From JBJFCE01 sp964437825 (lineage in GTDB: Bacteria > Bacillota > Clostridia > Lachnospirales > Lachnospiraceae), in the NCBI GenBank assembly GCA_964437825.1, contig CAYTIH010000006.1, positions 1-64,000 of the forward strand: 64,000 bases of DNA. The letters run 5' to 3'. Each line of letters starts with the position of its first letter. Position 1 is the first letter of the stretch. The notes under the pieces were generated by a model. That model searched no databases and was not told where the DNA came from. It saw only the letters and a program-made list of their open reading frames with translations. Positions 28,467-37,461 of the stretch are shown here, piece after piece. The translations under genes and the position numbers were made by a program.

Positions 28467-29954
28467 CTAACGTTCGCCCTGACAAGCCTGCGTAAGCTTA
28501 TCCATGCCGATTTTAATGCGCTTCAGGCTTTCTTCTTTCCCAAGTACCTCCATAATCTCGGTAGCGCCTGCAGGCGTCATCTGCTTTCCGCTGACTGCGG
28601 TTCTGATCGGCCATAGTACATAACCGTTCTTACAGCCCTTTTTCTCTACATAGGCTGTCAGCATCTGATAAAGCGCATCATTACTGTAATCCTCCTGGGC
28701 TTCCAGCAGAGGATACAATTCTTTCAGGACCTCCAAAGAAGTACTTTCCGTAGTTTTCATCTTCTTGTGAGTATACATGGCAGTGTCATATTCCGGAAGC
28801 TCATCAAAGAAATCAACCAATTCTCCGATGTCCGGGAAAATTTCAATTCTGGTCTTGACCATCCGGGCAATTTTGCACAGATCCGCATCCCGCTTCACAG
28901 CTTTTTTCAAATACGGAAGCGCCATATCATAAAAGCGGTCAAAATCCATCGCTTTCAAGTATTCTCCGTTCATCCACTTCAGTTTCTGAATATCAAAAAC
29001 CGCCGGAGATTTACTGATCCGATGATAATCAAACTCTCTAATCAGCTCCTCTAAGGAAAAGATTTCCCTGTTATCCTCCGGACTCCAGCCAAGCAGCGCA
29101 ATATAATTCACAATTGCCTCCGATAAAAAGCCCTGTTCCAGCAAATCCTCAAAGGAGGCATGCCCGCTTCTTTTTGACAGCTTCTTATGATTTTCGTCCG
29201 TAATCAGGGGCAGATGAATATAAACCGGTATCTGCCATCCAAACGCATCATACAGTCTGTTATATTTGGGTGCCGAAGAAAGGTATTCATTTCCGCGTAC
29301 CACATGGGTAATTCCCATGGTGTGATCATCCACAACATTTGCAAAGTTATAAGTCGGAAAGCCATCAGACTTGATCAGTACCATATCATCCAACTCTGCA
29401 TTATTGACGGAAATATCTCCGTATAATTCATCATGGAAGGTTGTAATACCCTCTCTGGGATTGTTCTGCCTGATAACATAAGGCTTTCCGGCAGCCAGAT
29501 TGGCTTCCACCTCCTCTTTTGACAGGCCGAGGCAATGCTTATCATAAATCATGATCTCTTTGCTCTCTCCGGTCTCAGGATCGGTAATTGTCTCACGAAG
29601 AGTTTCCAGACGTTCTTTGTCGCAAAAGCAGTAATAGGCCTCGCCCTTCTCCACTAACTGCTTTGCATATTTCAAATAAATTCCGCTCTTATTACGTTCA
29701 CTCTGAACATAAGGACCATAACCGCCGTCCTTATCAGGTCCCTCGTCATGGATCAGTCCCGTTTTTTCCAGCGTTCTGTAAATAATGTCAACGGCACCCT
29801 CCACATAACGCTCCTGATCGGTATCTTCAATTCGGAGCATAAAGGTACCTCCGTCATGTTTTGCAATTAAAAACTCATATAAAGCGCTTCTTAAATTACC
29901 GACATGCATTTTTCCTGTAGGACTGGGCGCATATCTGGTTCTGATTTTCTGCAT
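28467..29954 (-). CDS. gltX: glutamate-tRNA ligase
   Basis: This 495-residue class I synthetase charges tRNA-Glu (and often tRNA-Gln in Firmicutes). The HIGH-type motif is [23 protein letters not shown] is represented by KKLSKRSG, and RIEDTDQER is conserved. The C-terminal anticodon domain ends in [13 protein letters not shown]. The ATG at 29954 follows GGAG and overlaps the end of the hydrogenase gene, so translation is probably coupled. Confidence 0.96.
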   Translation of the reverse strand: MQKIRTRYAPSPTGKMHVGNLRSALYEFLIAKHDGGTFMLRIEDTDQERYVEGAVDIIYRTLEKTGLIHDEGPDKDGGYGPYVQSERNKSGIYLKYAKQLVEKGEAYYCFCDKERLETLRETITDPETGESKEIMIYDKHCLGLSKEEVEANLAAGKPYVIRQNNPREGITTFHDELYGDISVNNAELDDMVLIKSDGFPTYNFANVVDDHTMGITHVVRGNEYLSSAPKYNRLYDAFGWQIPVYIHLPLITDENHKKLSKRSGHASFEDLLEQGFLSEAIVNYIALLGWSPEDNREIFSLEELIREFDYHRISKSPAVFDIQKLKWMNGEYLKAMDFDRFYDMALPYLKKAVKRDADLCKIARMVKTRIEIFPDIGELVDFFDELPEYDTAMYTHKKMKTTESTSLEVLKELYPLLEAQEDYSNDALYQMLTAYVEKKGCKNGYVLWPIRTAVSGKQMTPAGATEIMEVLGKEESLKRIKIGMDKLTQACQGER

Positions 29955-29971
29955 GATAATCTCCATTTCTT

Positions 29972-31462
29972 TCATTCTTCTTCGGTCATATCCGGAATTG
30001 CTTTTTCAGCCTGCTGTTTGAAATTCTGCACTTCCTTCATGGCATTCGCAACCGCAATATTAGTTCCTGCTCCCGCCACACATCCGCCGGGACAGGCCAT
30101 TCCTTCGATCAAGCATCCGTTTTTCTTTCCGGCCTTGGCAAGCATCAGCATCTTTTTGCATTCCGCAAGGCTTTCCGCATGTTCGATATGAACCTCTGTC
30201 TCAGGATAATATTTCTTGATACAGTTTTCAATCGCACTCGCGACACCGCCGGCAACACCGTATCCCCTTCCTGCGCCCGTGGCATCACTCATATGATCCA
30301 TTGCTTCAATTTCGTCCAGCAGGATTCCTTTTGCCTCAAACATCCCGACAAGCTCCTCAAAGGTAATGACGAAATCCACATCGGAACGAACCGTTCTTCT
30401 GGATGCCTCAAGCTTTTTGGAAGCGCAGGGCCCGATAAAAACGACACCTGCATCGGGATGATCTTCCTTGATTTTTCTCGCCGTTGCCACCATCGGCGTA
30501 AGCTCATTGGAAATATTCCCGATTGTTTCAGGGAAAAATTTCTTGGCAAGCATGGACCATGACGGACAGCAGGAGGTCAATAAAAACGGTAATTCTCCCG
30601 TCGCTACTTTTTCCACGTAATGCCTGGCTTCTGCCATGGCACCCATATCGGCGCCGATTGCCGTCTCATAGACATCCGCAAAACCAAGCTGTTTCAATGC
30701 AGTCTTGAATTTATCGGGCGTTACCTCCGGTCCAAACTGTCCGACAAACGCAGGCGCTACCTGCGCTATGATCGTTCTGCCGGACTGCAGCGCACGAATA
30801 AGCTGAAAGATCTGCGATTTATCCGCAATCGCGCCAAACGGACAGCTGACCATACACTGACCGCAGGATACACATTTTTCACTGTCTATGCAGGCTCTGT
30901 GCTTATCGTCGCTGTGAATCGCACCGACACCGCAGGCCGCCGCGCAGGGCCGCACCTGATGAGAAATCGCATCATAAGGACAGACCGCTTTACACTTTCC
31001 GCAGTGGATACATTTCTCCTGGTCAATATAGGACTTCCCGTTCACCATGGAAATCGCCCCTCTGGGACAAACCTCCCTGCATGGATGCGCCAGACACCCC
31101 ATACAACGGTCACTGACAAAATATTGATTTTCAGGACACGCATTGCATGCGGAGGGAATCACCTGAAGCAGCGGCGGTTCGTAATATTTTTCGTCAATAT
31201 TACTTTCCTCCACGCCCTGCGATACATGCACCGGCTGATTCTCCGGCCTCAGGGACATTCCCATTGCCAGCCTCATACGTTCCCTGACCACCGCACGTTC
31301 TCTATAGATACTCTCCCAATAAGGGGATTCATCACTGTTTACAAGCTTATAAGGAAGCGCCTCCATATCATCAATCAAATTCGCGGAATGGTACGCCAGA
31401 TTTGCTACTTCTTTAAAAACACGTCTCCTTACTTTCCTAACCTCGGTGTCGATTCCTCTCAT
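29972..31462 (-). CDS. [FeFe]-hydrogenase, group B type, with ferredoxin domains
   Basis: This 496-residue protein carries ferredoxin-like cysteine motifs (residues about 106-207, including [12 protein letters not shown] and [12 protein letters not shown]) ahead of a hydrogenase H-cluster domain. The three H-cluster motifs are TSCCPSW (296-302), [10 protein letters not shown] (345-354) and EGMACPGGC (453-461). The arrangement fits the single-subunit group B [FeFe]-hydrogenases of clostridia, which use ferredoxin; their physiological role is unsettled. The ATG at 31462 is preferred because AGGAAGG lies 7 bp upstream. No HydEFG maturase genes are in the window. Confidence 0.9.
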   Translation of the reverse strand: MRGIDTEVRKVRRRVFKEVANLAYHSANLIDDMEALPYKLVNSDESPYWESIYRERAVVRERMRLAMGMSLRPENQPVHVSQGVEESNIDEKYYEPPLLQVIPSACNACPENQYFVSDRCMGCLAHPCREVCPRGAISMVNGKSYIDQEKCIHCGKCKAVCPYDAISHQVRPCAAACGVGAIHSDDKHRACIDSEKCVSCGQCMVSCPFGAIADKSQIFQLIRALQSGRTIIAQVAPAFVGQFGPEVTPDKFKTALKQLGFADVYETAIGADMGAMAEARHYVEKVATGELPFLLTSCCPSWSMLAKKFFPETIGNISNELTPMVATARKIKEDHPDAGVVFIGPCASKKLEASRRTVRSDVDFVITFEELVGMFEAKGILLDEIEAMDHMSDATGAGRGYGVAGGVASAIENCIKKYYPETEVHIEHAESLAECKKMLMLAKAGKKNGCLIEGMACPGGCVAGAGTNIAVANAMKEVQNFKQQAEKAIPDMTEEE

Positions 31463-31502
31463 ATTCATTCCTTCCTGAAAGTTTGCAAAACATCTTCATC
31501 AT

Positions 31503-31530
31503 TCTATACAGCACCAATATTTTGACACAA
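31503..31530 (-). promoter_or_regulatory. possible promoter of hydrogenase-gltX-helicase
   Basis: The minus strand has TTGTGT (31525-31530), a 16-bp spacer and TATAGA (31503-31508), 41 bp upstream of the hydrogenase start. Confidence 0.4.
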
Positions 31531-31581
31531 AAGACGTTAGAAATCAAGTAGCTGAATAAACAGTGAAAGCTCCCGAAAGGA

Positions 31582-33738
31582 TCATGATTCTTTTGACTGC
31601 ACCTGATGCTTTCTTCTGCGAAGAACCATAATCATCACTCCAAGGACCAGAAGAATCCCCGGTATCACAATGACCATAATGCATGCAGCCACATTCACTA
31701 CGCCGCTGTTCATCAAAATACCGGACAATTCATATTTTTTCACCGGAACACTGACTGTACTTTCCGTTTCTACGATTTCGGAAAGACAGGAGAGAATATA
31801 CTCAAAATTAGCATCCGCCGTAAAATCATTTATTTCCTGATCCGCCACAAATTCCGTTCCTATCACAACCATTTTTGTGACAGACGTGTCATCATTTTCT
31901 TTTTCCACTGAAACCGAAAGGTAAAAAGGTCCGTCCACATCACCCTCCTCAGGCTCCAGCGTTTCCATTGTGGTTACATTCACCTTACTGTAAGCGTCAT
32001 CGGACGTCATGAGCAGCGGTGTCAAGGTAATATGATCGGAATCATAATCCTCCGCTATGCTCAGGCCGCGGCACTGCGCCAGTAACAGCAGCCTGTTGTT
32101 TTCATAAAACTCCTTTGTCAGATCCGTATTCAGTATTATGGGTATCAAATAATATGGATAATCCTTATAATAGTACTCATCCTGTTCAAAAACCACACCG
32201 TCAGAAACCCTAAGACCATAATCGGAAAACAGTGATTCATACTGTTCCATATCCTCCGTACTGAATGCGACACAAAACACCCCTCTGCCGCCCTGATTCA
32301 AATATGCTCTGATCTTGTCGATATCCTGCTCGGAGTAATCCAGAATCGGCCCGCAAACCAGAATAGCCGCAGCATCCTCCGGCACACTGTCATACTGCAT
32401 CAGATTCATTTTGCGAATTTCAATATTCATTTTGGATACCCGGTTCGTAAAAGCATCCGGCAGTTCATATTCTTCATGTCCGCTAAGCTCATATACTACC
32501 GGAATCTCATCACTGACTACATAGGTAATACCCGCTGTAATCTGTCCCTCCCCGTCAAATCCGGTCAGGATTTCATAATATTCATAGGTCGTATAATCCA
32601 GCTGATATGCGGATTCATAACAGTCGCTATAGGGAATCACTTTAAAACGTTCCTGCCCTACAATGATCAGCGAATTTTCCGCAAGCTCCTGCGTTGTATA
32701 GAAAGAAGCAAACTGCGGATATGAGGCAGGCGCCTTATAGCTTACATGAATGTGTTCGTTGAGTGCCTGATATCGTCCAAGCAGCATATCGATTGCCTGA
32801 TCCGCATCGGCCTCATCCGCCAATACATAAATCGTAATATCCTCGTCGAGCTGCTCCAAAACTTCCTTCGTCGTTTCGGTCAGGGAATACATCTGCTCCG
32901 AGGTAATATCATATTCCGTCATCGTACGCGGCATCTGATCCAGCAGGACATGGATTCCCACGATCACAAGAAGAACAGCCGCAATTGCGCCAATGCTTTT
33001 ACACTTTCCTGCCAAGCCCCGAAACAGATTCTTACGCCTGTTTTGTATCACAAACCATGTCAAAAACAGCATCAGCACAATGATGGACAGATAATATATG
33101 ATTGCGCTAAGATCAATAATCCCATTCATCAGGGTATTCAGATGAATCGTAATATCAAAGACGTCGTTGAGAACTCCTGTCAGGCGATTTCCCACAGCGG
33201 TAAACAAACCTGTAATACTGGGCATAAAAGCGCAAATCATGAGCACCGCATAGGTTAATACCGCCGCAATTACCTGACTCTCCGTCAAAACCGACAAAAA
33301 GAAGCCGATGGAAATGCACGCCGTCCCGAACAAAAAGAAAGCTGCCAGCGCCAGCACATTTTCACCATACGGAACCGTTCCGTAAATTGCCGGCAGAAAC
33401 ATATAGCAGCCGAAGATCAGAACCACCATTGCAAGTATCGCCTCTATGGCGAGAAATTTTCCAAACAGTACTTTCCCTGTCCGTATCGGTGACGTAAACA
33501 GAAGCTGATCCGTCTTCTGTCTGCGCTCCTCCGACCAGATCCGCATCGTCAGGATCGGAACCAACAGCAGGACAAAAAACAAAACCCCGCTGATGGAATA
33601 AGCCAGATACGGGGAGCCGCCGCTCATATTGTAAAAGGTAAAATAAACTCCGAGAAAAAACAAAAGGACCGCCATAAAAAGCCATCCAAGACAGGAATGA
33701 AAATATCCCTTCCATTCCTTTTTAAATATTGTCAGCAT
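31582..33738 (-). CDS. ABC-2 permease fused to GldG-like auxiliary domain (GldFG)
   Basis: This 718-residue membrane protein joins two parts. Residues 1 to about 240 form a six-helix ABC-2 (GldF-like) permease. A further transmembrane segment then leads into a large extracytoplasmic GldG-like domain (ABC_transp_aux, with VVYELSGHEEYELP), and a C-terminal helix ends in RRRKHQ. In other bacteria GldF and GldG are separate and work with GldA. The ATG at 33738 is preferred because AGGAGG lies 9 bp upstream. It overlaps the end of the ATPase gene. Substrate unknown. Confidence 0.88.
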   Translation of the reverse strand: MLTIFKKEWKGYFHSCLGWLFMAVLLFFLGVYFTFYNMSGGSPYLAYSISGVLFFVLLLVPILTMRIWSEERRQKTDQLLFTSPIRTGKVLFGKFLAIEAILAMVVLIFGCYMFLPAIYGTVPYGENVLALAAFFLFGTACISIGFFLSVLTESQVIAAVLTYAVLMICAFMPSITGLFTAVGNRLTGVLNDVFDITIHLNTLMNGIIDLSAIIYYLSIIVLMLFLTWFVIQNRRKNLFRGLAGKCKSIGAIAAVLLVIVGIHVLLDQMPRTMTEYDITSEQMYSLTETTKEVLEQLDEDITIYVLADEADADQAIDMLLGRYQALNEHIHVSYKAPASYPQFASFYTTQELAENSLIIVGQERFKVIPYSDCYESAYQLDYTTYEYYEILTGFDGEGQITAGITYVVSDEIPVVYELSGHEEYELPDAFTNRVSKMNIEIRKMNLMQYDSVPEDAAAILVCGPILDYSEQDIDKIRAYLNQGGRGVFCVAFSTEDMEQYESLFSDYGLRVSDGVVFEQDEYYYKDYPYYLIPIILNTDLTKEFYENNRLLLLAQCRGLSIAEDYDSDHITLTPLLMTSDDAYSKVNVTTMETLEPEEGDVDGPFYLSVSVEKENDDTSVTKMVVIGTEFVADQEINDFTADANFEYILSCLSEIVETESTVSVPVKKYELSGILMNSGVVNVAACIMVIVIPGILLVLGVMIMVLRRRKHQVQSKES

Positions 33739-35039
33739 ATTCCGCATCCTCCTGATAGGATTTTTCGTGAATCTCAGTCTCTTTCAGAACTCCGGTTTCT
33801 TCCTGAATCTCGGTTTCTTCCTGAAATTCAGTTTTCTCCTGAATCTCAGTTTTCTCCTGAATCTCAGCTTTCTCCTGAATCTCAGCTTTCTCCTGAATCT
33901 CAGCTTTCTCCTGAATCTCAGCTNNNNNNNNNNNNNNNNNNNNNNNNNNNNNNNNNNNNNNNNNNNNNNNNNNNNNNNNNNNNNNNNNNNNNNNNNNNNN
34001 NNNNNNNNNNNNNNNNNNNNNNNTCTACCCGATCTTCACTTTCATCCCGAATCACGGTTTCTTCCTGAAATTCATCTTTTTCCCGTACTTGATCCTCCGT
34101 TTTACTTTTTTCCGATGTCAGATTCAGGAACACATCCTCAAGTGACAGCTTATGCTCCGAAAGCTCCAAAATAGGGATTCTCTGATCAGCAAACAAATAG
34201 TAGATCCGTTCTCTGATATCACAGTCTGCCTTCGCAGTCAATTCATAGCAGAGTTCTCCGTTTTCCCTTTGTTCTTTACATTCATAGTCCGTAATTTCTT
34301 CGGCCCTGGAAAGCAGTTTTTCAATTTGGGCTTTCTTCCCTTTTACCACAATCAAAAGACACTGTGCGGCCTTCAGTATTTCCTCCAGATGTGCCTGTGT
34401 ATCCTGTGCAATCAGTTTCCCTTCCGAAATAATCAGGATCTCATCACACAGCTCCTGTACCTCCGACAGAATGTGAGTGCTTAAAATCACCGTATGATCC
34501 TTGGATAGCAAACGGATCAGCCTGCGGATCTCTATGATCTGTTTCGGATCAAGACTGGCTGTGGGCTCATCGAGGATAATGATATCCGGGTATCCCAGAA
34601 TTGCCTGTGCTATGCCCAGCCTCTGTTTATATCCCTTGGAAAGCCTTCTAATCAGGACCTTTCGATAATCCCTGATCCCGGTAAGCTCCATAACCTCTAT
34701 TATACCGGTCCTTCTCTTTTTTTTCTCAATTCCCTTAAGACCGGCTGCAAATTCCAGATATTCCTGTACCGTCATGTCCGGATAAAGAGGCGGCACTTCC
34801 GGAAGATACCCGATTTTTTTCTTTGCTGCCTCCGGTTTTTTCTTCATATCGATTCCGTCAATATGTACCGTTCCCTCCGTAGCCTGTAAATACCCTGTCA
34901 GGATATTCATAGTCGTAGATTTTCCCGCTCCGTTAGGTCCCAAAAAGCCATATATCTTTCCTTTCTCTATGGTAAAGCTCACATGATCCACTGCCGTATG
35001 ATTTCCATACTTTTTCACAAGGTCCACAACCTCTATCAC
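33722..35039 (-). CDS. ABC transporter ATPase (GldA-like) with EIQEK-repeat C-terminal tail, interrupted by gap
   Basis: The N-terminal 310 or so residues form an exporter ATPase: Walker A GPNGAGKST, signature LSKGYKQR, Walker B IIILDEPTASLDP. After the domain ends (LEDVFLNLTSEK) comes a tail rich in Glu, Gln and Lys. On the far side of the 100-N gap the same strand encodes repeated AEIQEK units and stops at 33722. EFQEET occurs on both flanks, so one protein is likely. The 100-N placeholder breaks frame, but gap length is arbitrary. Translation starts with GTG at 35039, nine bases after AGGAGGG. Confidence 0.8.
33774..34073 (-). repeat. 18-bp in-frame tandem repeat around a 100-N gap
   Basis: On the minus strand the unit GCTGAGATTCAGGAGAAA (AEIQEK) repeats about six times on the left flank, with T/F/E variants towards the end. 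Related EFQEET codons lie on the right flank. The true copy number is hidden in the gap. Confidence 0.9.
33924..34023. other. assembly gap (100 N)
   Basis: A gap of conventional size lies inside the 18-bp repeat of the ABC ATPase tail. The real length is unknown. Confidence 0.99.
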
Positions 35040-35073
35040 GCTTGATTTCCCTCCTTACGTTATTTCTTTACCG

Positions 35074-35102
35074 ACTATACCATATTTTAGTATATTGGAC
35101 AA
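35074..35102 (-). promoter_or_regulatory. promoter of the GldA-GldFG-like operon
   Basis: The minus strand has TTGTCC (35097-35102), a 17-bp spacer and TATAGT (35074-35079), 35 bp upstream of the GTG start. Confidence 0.65.
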
Positions 35103-35142
35103 ATGTGTCTTTCATATCTTTACTTTGTGAAAAATCCGTGAA

Positions 35143-35180
35143 AAAAAGGATGAATGCACAAAAGCACATTCATCCTTTTT
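35143..35180 (-). terminator. intrinsic terminator after cotJC
   Basis: On the minus strand AAAAAGGATGAATG and CATTCATCCTTTTT form a 14-bp stem around a 10-nt loop, followed by more T. The complement also has a T run, so it may work in both directions. Confidence 0.9.
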
Positions 35181-35196
35181 CACAATACCTATCAAA

Positions 35197-35802
35197 TTAA
35201 TCCTTGCATCTGTCAAAATCGGGATTGTACTGATAAAAGTTTTTGGAATCCAAATCCTCCAGCTGCAGCCGCAGCGCTTCACCGAAACGCTGAAAATGAT
35301 TGATTTCGCGCTGCCGAAGGAAGCGGATAGGATCTATAATATCGGGATCATCGATCAATCTCAGGATATTTTCGTAAGTACTTCTGGCCTTCTGCTCTGC
35401 TGCCATATCCTCCGTCAGATCCGTAATCGGATCGCCTTTAGACTGAAATTCACAAGCATTATGCTCAATTCCGCCCGCCGCCTGCGGCCAGAGTGCAATG
35501 GTATGATCCACATAATAAGGCGCAAAACCGGATTCTTCGATTTCTTCCATGGATAAATCCCTGGTCAGCTGATGAACGATTGTTCCGATCATTTCGAAAT
35601 GTCCCAGCTCCTCCGTACCGATATCCGTCAGCACACCCGCCACTCTCCTGTTACCCATGGAATAACGCTGTGACAAATATCTAAGCGATGCACTAAGTTC
35701 GCCGTCCGGACCGCCGTACTGACTGATGATAACCTTAGCTGCTCTTGCATCCGGCTTCTTGATATTAATCGGATATTGCAGTCTCTTTTCATAATTCCAC
35801 AT
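35197..35802 (-). CDS. cotJC: spore coat protein CotJC, manganese-catalase-like
   Basis: This 201-residue ferritin-fold protein matches CotJC and the manganese catalase family. Metal ligands are suggested by EELGHFEMIG, ENILRLIDDP and REINHFQRFG. It is an inner coat protein in Bacillus and Clostridium spores, thought to protect against peroxide. Its ATG overlaps the cotJB stop (TGATG). It is the last gene of the cotJ operon, followed by a strong terminator. Confidence 0.95.
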   Translation of the reverse strand: MWNYEKRLQYPINIKKPDARAAKVIISQYGGPDGELSASLRYLSQRYSMGNRRVAGVLTDIGTEELGHFEMIGTIVHQLTRDLSMEEIEESGFAPYYVDHTIALWPQAAGGIEHNACEFQSKGDPITDLTEDMAAEQKARSTYENILRLIDDPDIIDPIRFLRQREINHFQRFGEALRLQLEDLDSKNFYQYNPDFDRCKD

Positions 35803-36083
35803 CAGTCACATCCCCCTTCCCAAGGAAGCGGCATGCATTCCCAGTCCCATTTTACCCCGTACATATCCACATCCGCCGTAGACAGTGCGCAATATTTCTG
35901 GGCATATTCCTTTTTCGCCTCATTTAAAAGCTTCGTATAGTGTGTCAGATAATCCTGTGCATCCTGATCCTCCGGATGCGTATCTGCAAACAGCGACATA
36001 TCCACAATAAAAAAGCTCAGAATACTGATATCCCGAAGCAGTTCACACTGTTCCCTGCTCATCTTGTCACATCCACAGCTCAT
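35802..36083 (-). CDS. cotJB: spore coat protein CotJB
   Basis: This 93-residue protein matches CotJB, including the C-terminal MYGVKWDWECMPLPWEGG. The ATG at 36083 (MSCGCDKM) is chosen because GGAAGGAG lies 9 bp upstream; the ATG three codons earlier abuts that site. It overlaps both cotJA (upstream) and cotJC (downstream), so the three are translationally coupled. Confidence 0.93.
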   Translation of the reverse strand: MSCGCDKMSREQCELLRDISILSFFIVDMSLFADTHPEDQDAQDYLTHYTKLLNEAKKEYAQKYCALSTADVDMYGVKWDWECMPLPWEGGCD

Positions 36084-36259
36084 GATACGCATCTCCTTCC
36101 CGTAAAAGGCTTATTCAGCTGTGGAAAAACCGTTCCATTCTGAAAGCCTTGTTCCAGATTGTCATATATTCTCGCGGTTCTCTGCCACGGTACATAAGCC
36201 ATTGCTATCGCAAAACGTTCGATAGACTCCGGCTGCTCAAACGGACAATAATCCTTCAT
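36080..36259 (-). CDS. cotJA: spore coat-associated protein CotJA
   Basis: This 59-residue protein is small and easily missed. It contains MAYVPWQRTARIYDNLEQGF and GTVFPQLNKPF, the conserved CotJA core. It starts with ATG at 36259 behind AGGAAAGGAAA and ends in TGA overlapping the cotJB ATG. Its place in front of cotJB-cotJC is the standard cotJ operon order, required for coat assembly of the CotJC catalase-like protein. Confidence 0.93.
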   Translation of the reverse strand: MKDYCPFEQPESIERFAIAMAYVPWQRTARIYDNLEQGFQNGTVFPQLNKPFTGRRCVS

Positions 36260-36286
36260 AGTATGTTTCCTTTCCTCTTGTTAATA

Positions 36287-36314
36287 TAGAATATGTGCCC
36301 AAATCCCGTTTTGT
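36287..36314 (-). promoter_or_regulatory. sigma-K-like sporulation promoter of cotJABC
   Basis: The minus strand has ACA (36312-36314), 16 bp, then CATATTCTA (36287-36295), which fits the sigma-K -10 form CATAnnnTA. It is 27 bp upstream of cotJA. Sigma-E could also be involved, but no sigma-E -35 is evident. Confidence 0.5.
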
Positions 36315-36394
36315 TCAAAAAGAAAGGAATATTTTATGACGCATCCCCGAAATTTATGACTTTCCGATGCCGTTCTTTATACTTCCATAGACCG

Positions 36395-37264
36395 CTATCT
36401 GCTATCACCCATAAAAAACAACGCCACAGTTCCGGGACCGGAATGCGCACCAATCGTAGGTCCGATATGGTTAATCATAAAATTATGTATTCCAAACCGT
36501 TCCTCTATCTCGGCTTTTACCGCCTGCGCATCTTCAAGACAATCTCCGTGGCTGATAAATATGACGTCATTCATAGCCTTGCAGCTGCCCATTCTCTCTT
36601 CCATATAATCCACCAGCTTATGCAGGGATTTCTTTCTGCCTCTCACCTTATCAATCGCAATCAGATGTCCCTCGTCATCCACATGCAGAACCGGCTTAAT
36701 ATTAATCATGGTTCCCAGCACTGCGGTTGTCTTACTCACTCTGCCGCCGCGGTACAAATGATTCAGGTCGTCCACGGTAAATACATGAACAAAATGCAGT
36801 ACATTGTCCCTGAGCCATTTTGCTGCCTCCTCGAAGCTTTTTCCTTCTTTCTGAAGCTGCACGGCACGATACACAAATAATCCCTCACCCATGGACGCAC
36901 ATAAGGAATCAATGACTTCAATCCTGATTTCCGGATTTTCTTCCATCATCTCCTGTGCCACCAGATTGGCATTGTTGCAGCTTCCGCTGAGTCCGGAAGA
37001 AAAAGAAAGATACAAAAGCTTCGGAGATTCTTTCAAATATTCGGCAAATTTCTTTCTGTACTGCTCCGGCGTCACCTGGGAAGTGGACGGCATACTGCCG
37101 TTTCTGACTTTTTCATAAAACTTTTTATAATCCAGATCATTCTCGGCTGTATAGCTTTCTCCATCCAGTGTATAGTTAAAAAACAACAAGCCCAGACGGT
37201 TTTCTTCAATGAAACTCATTGGTAAATCCGCTGTTGTATTCGTAATAATTTTGTAATCTGCCAT
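36395..37264 (-). CDS. DegV family fatty-acid-binding protein
   Basis: This 289-residue cytoplasmic protein matches the DegV/FakB family, which binds fatty acids for the FakA kinase. It opens with KIITNTTADLP and includes the ligand-binding STSQVTPEQY, FSSGLSGSCNNA and GPTIGAHSGPGTVALFF. It follows AGGAGAAAT and has its own promoter. No fakA gene is nearby. Confidence 0.93.
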   Translation of the reverse strand: MADYKIITNTTADLPMSFIEENRLGLLFFNYTLDGESYTAENDLDYKKFYEKVRNGSMPSTSQVTPEQYRKKFAEYLKESPKLLYLSFSSGLSGSCNNANLVAQEMMEENPEIRIEVIDSLCASMGEGLFVYRAVQLQKEGKSFEEAAKWLRDNVLHFVHVFTVDDLNHLYRGGRVSKTTAVLGTMINIKPVLHVDDEGHLIAIDKVRGRKKSLHKLVDYMEERMGSCKAMNDVIFISHGDCLEDAQAVKAEIEERFGIHNFMINHIGPTIGAHSGPGTVALFFMGDSR

Positions 37265-37295
37265 TACTCATTTCTCCTTTAATCCTGATAGACCC

Positions 37296-37324
37296 ATCAT
37301 ATCAAATACCACGCGCAATTTCAA
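37296..37324 (-). promoter_or_regulatory. promoter of the degV-family gene
   Basis: The minus strand has TTGAAA (37319-37324), a 17-bp spacer and TATGAT (37296-37301), 31 bp upstream of the ATG. Confidence 0.7.
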
Positions 37325-37394
37325 TTGATTTGCATGTTTTTTTGGCATAATTCAAATATTATGTTAACTATCAGATTTTCTTGAACTTTTCCTG

Positions 37395-37430
37395 GAATGA
37401 CCATGGAAGAATTCGTCCCCATGGTCATTC
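37395..37430 (-). terminator. perfect 12-bp hairpin after spoVAF
   Basis: GAATGACCATGG and CCATGGTCATTC form a perfect stem around a 12-nt loop, 31 bp after the spoVAF stop. No T run follows in the minus direction, so it is terminator-like rather than canonical. Confidence 0.6.
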
Positions 37431-37461
37431 TCTTTGAAGTCTGGCTTGTATTACAACAATA

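Noticed and set aside
33918..34023. Early stop of the ABC ATPase just past the gap
   Set aside because: The stop arises only from the placeholder frame. The adjacent frame continues as AEIQEK repeats to 33722.
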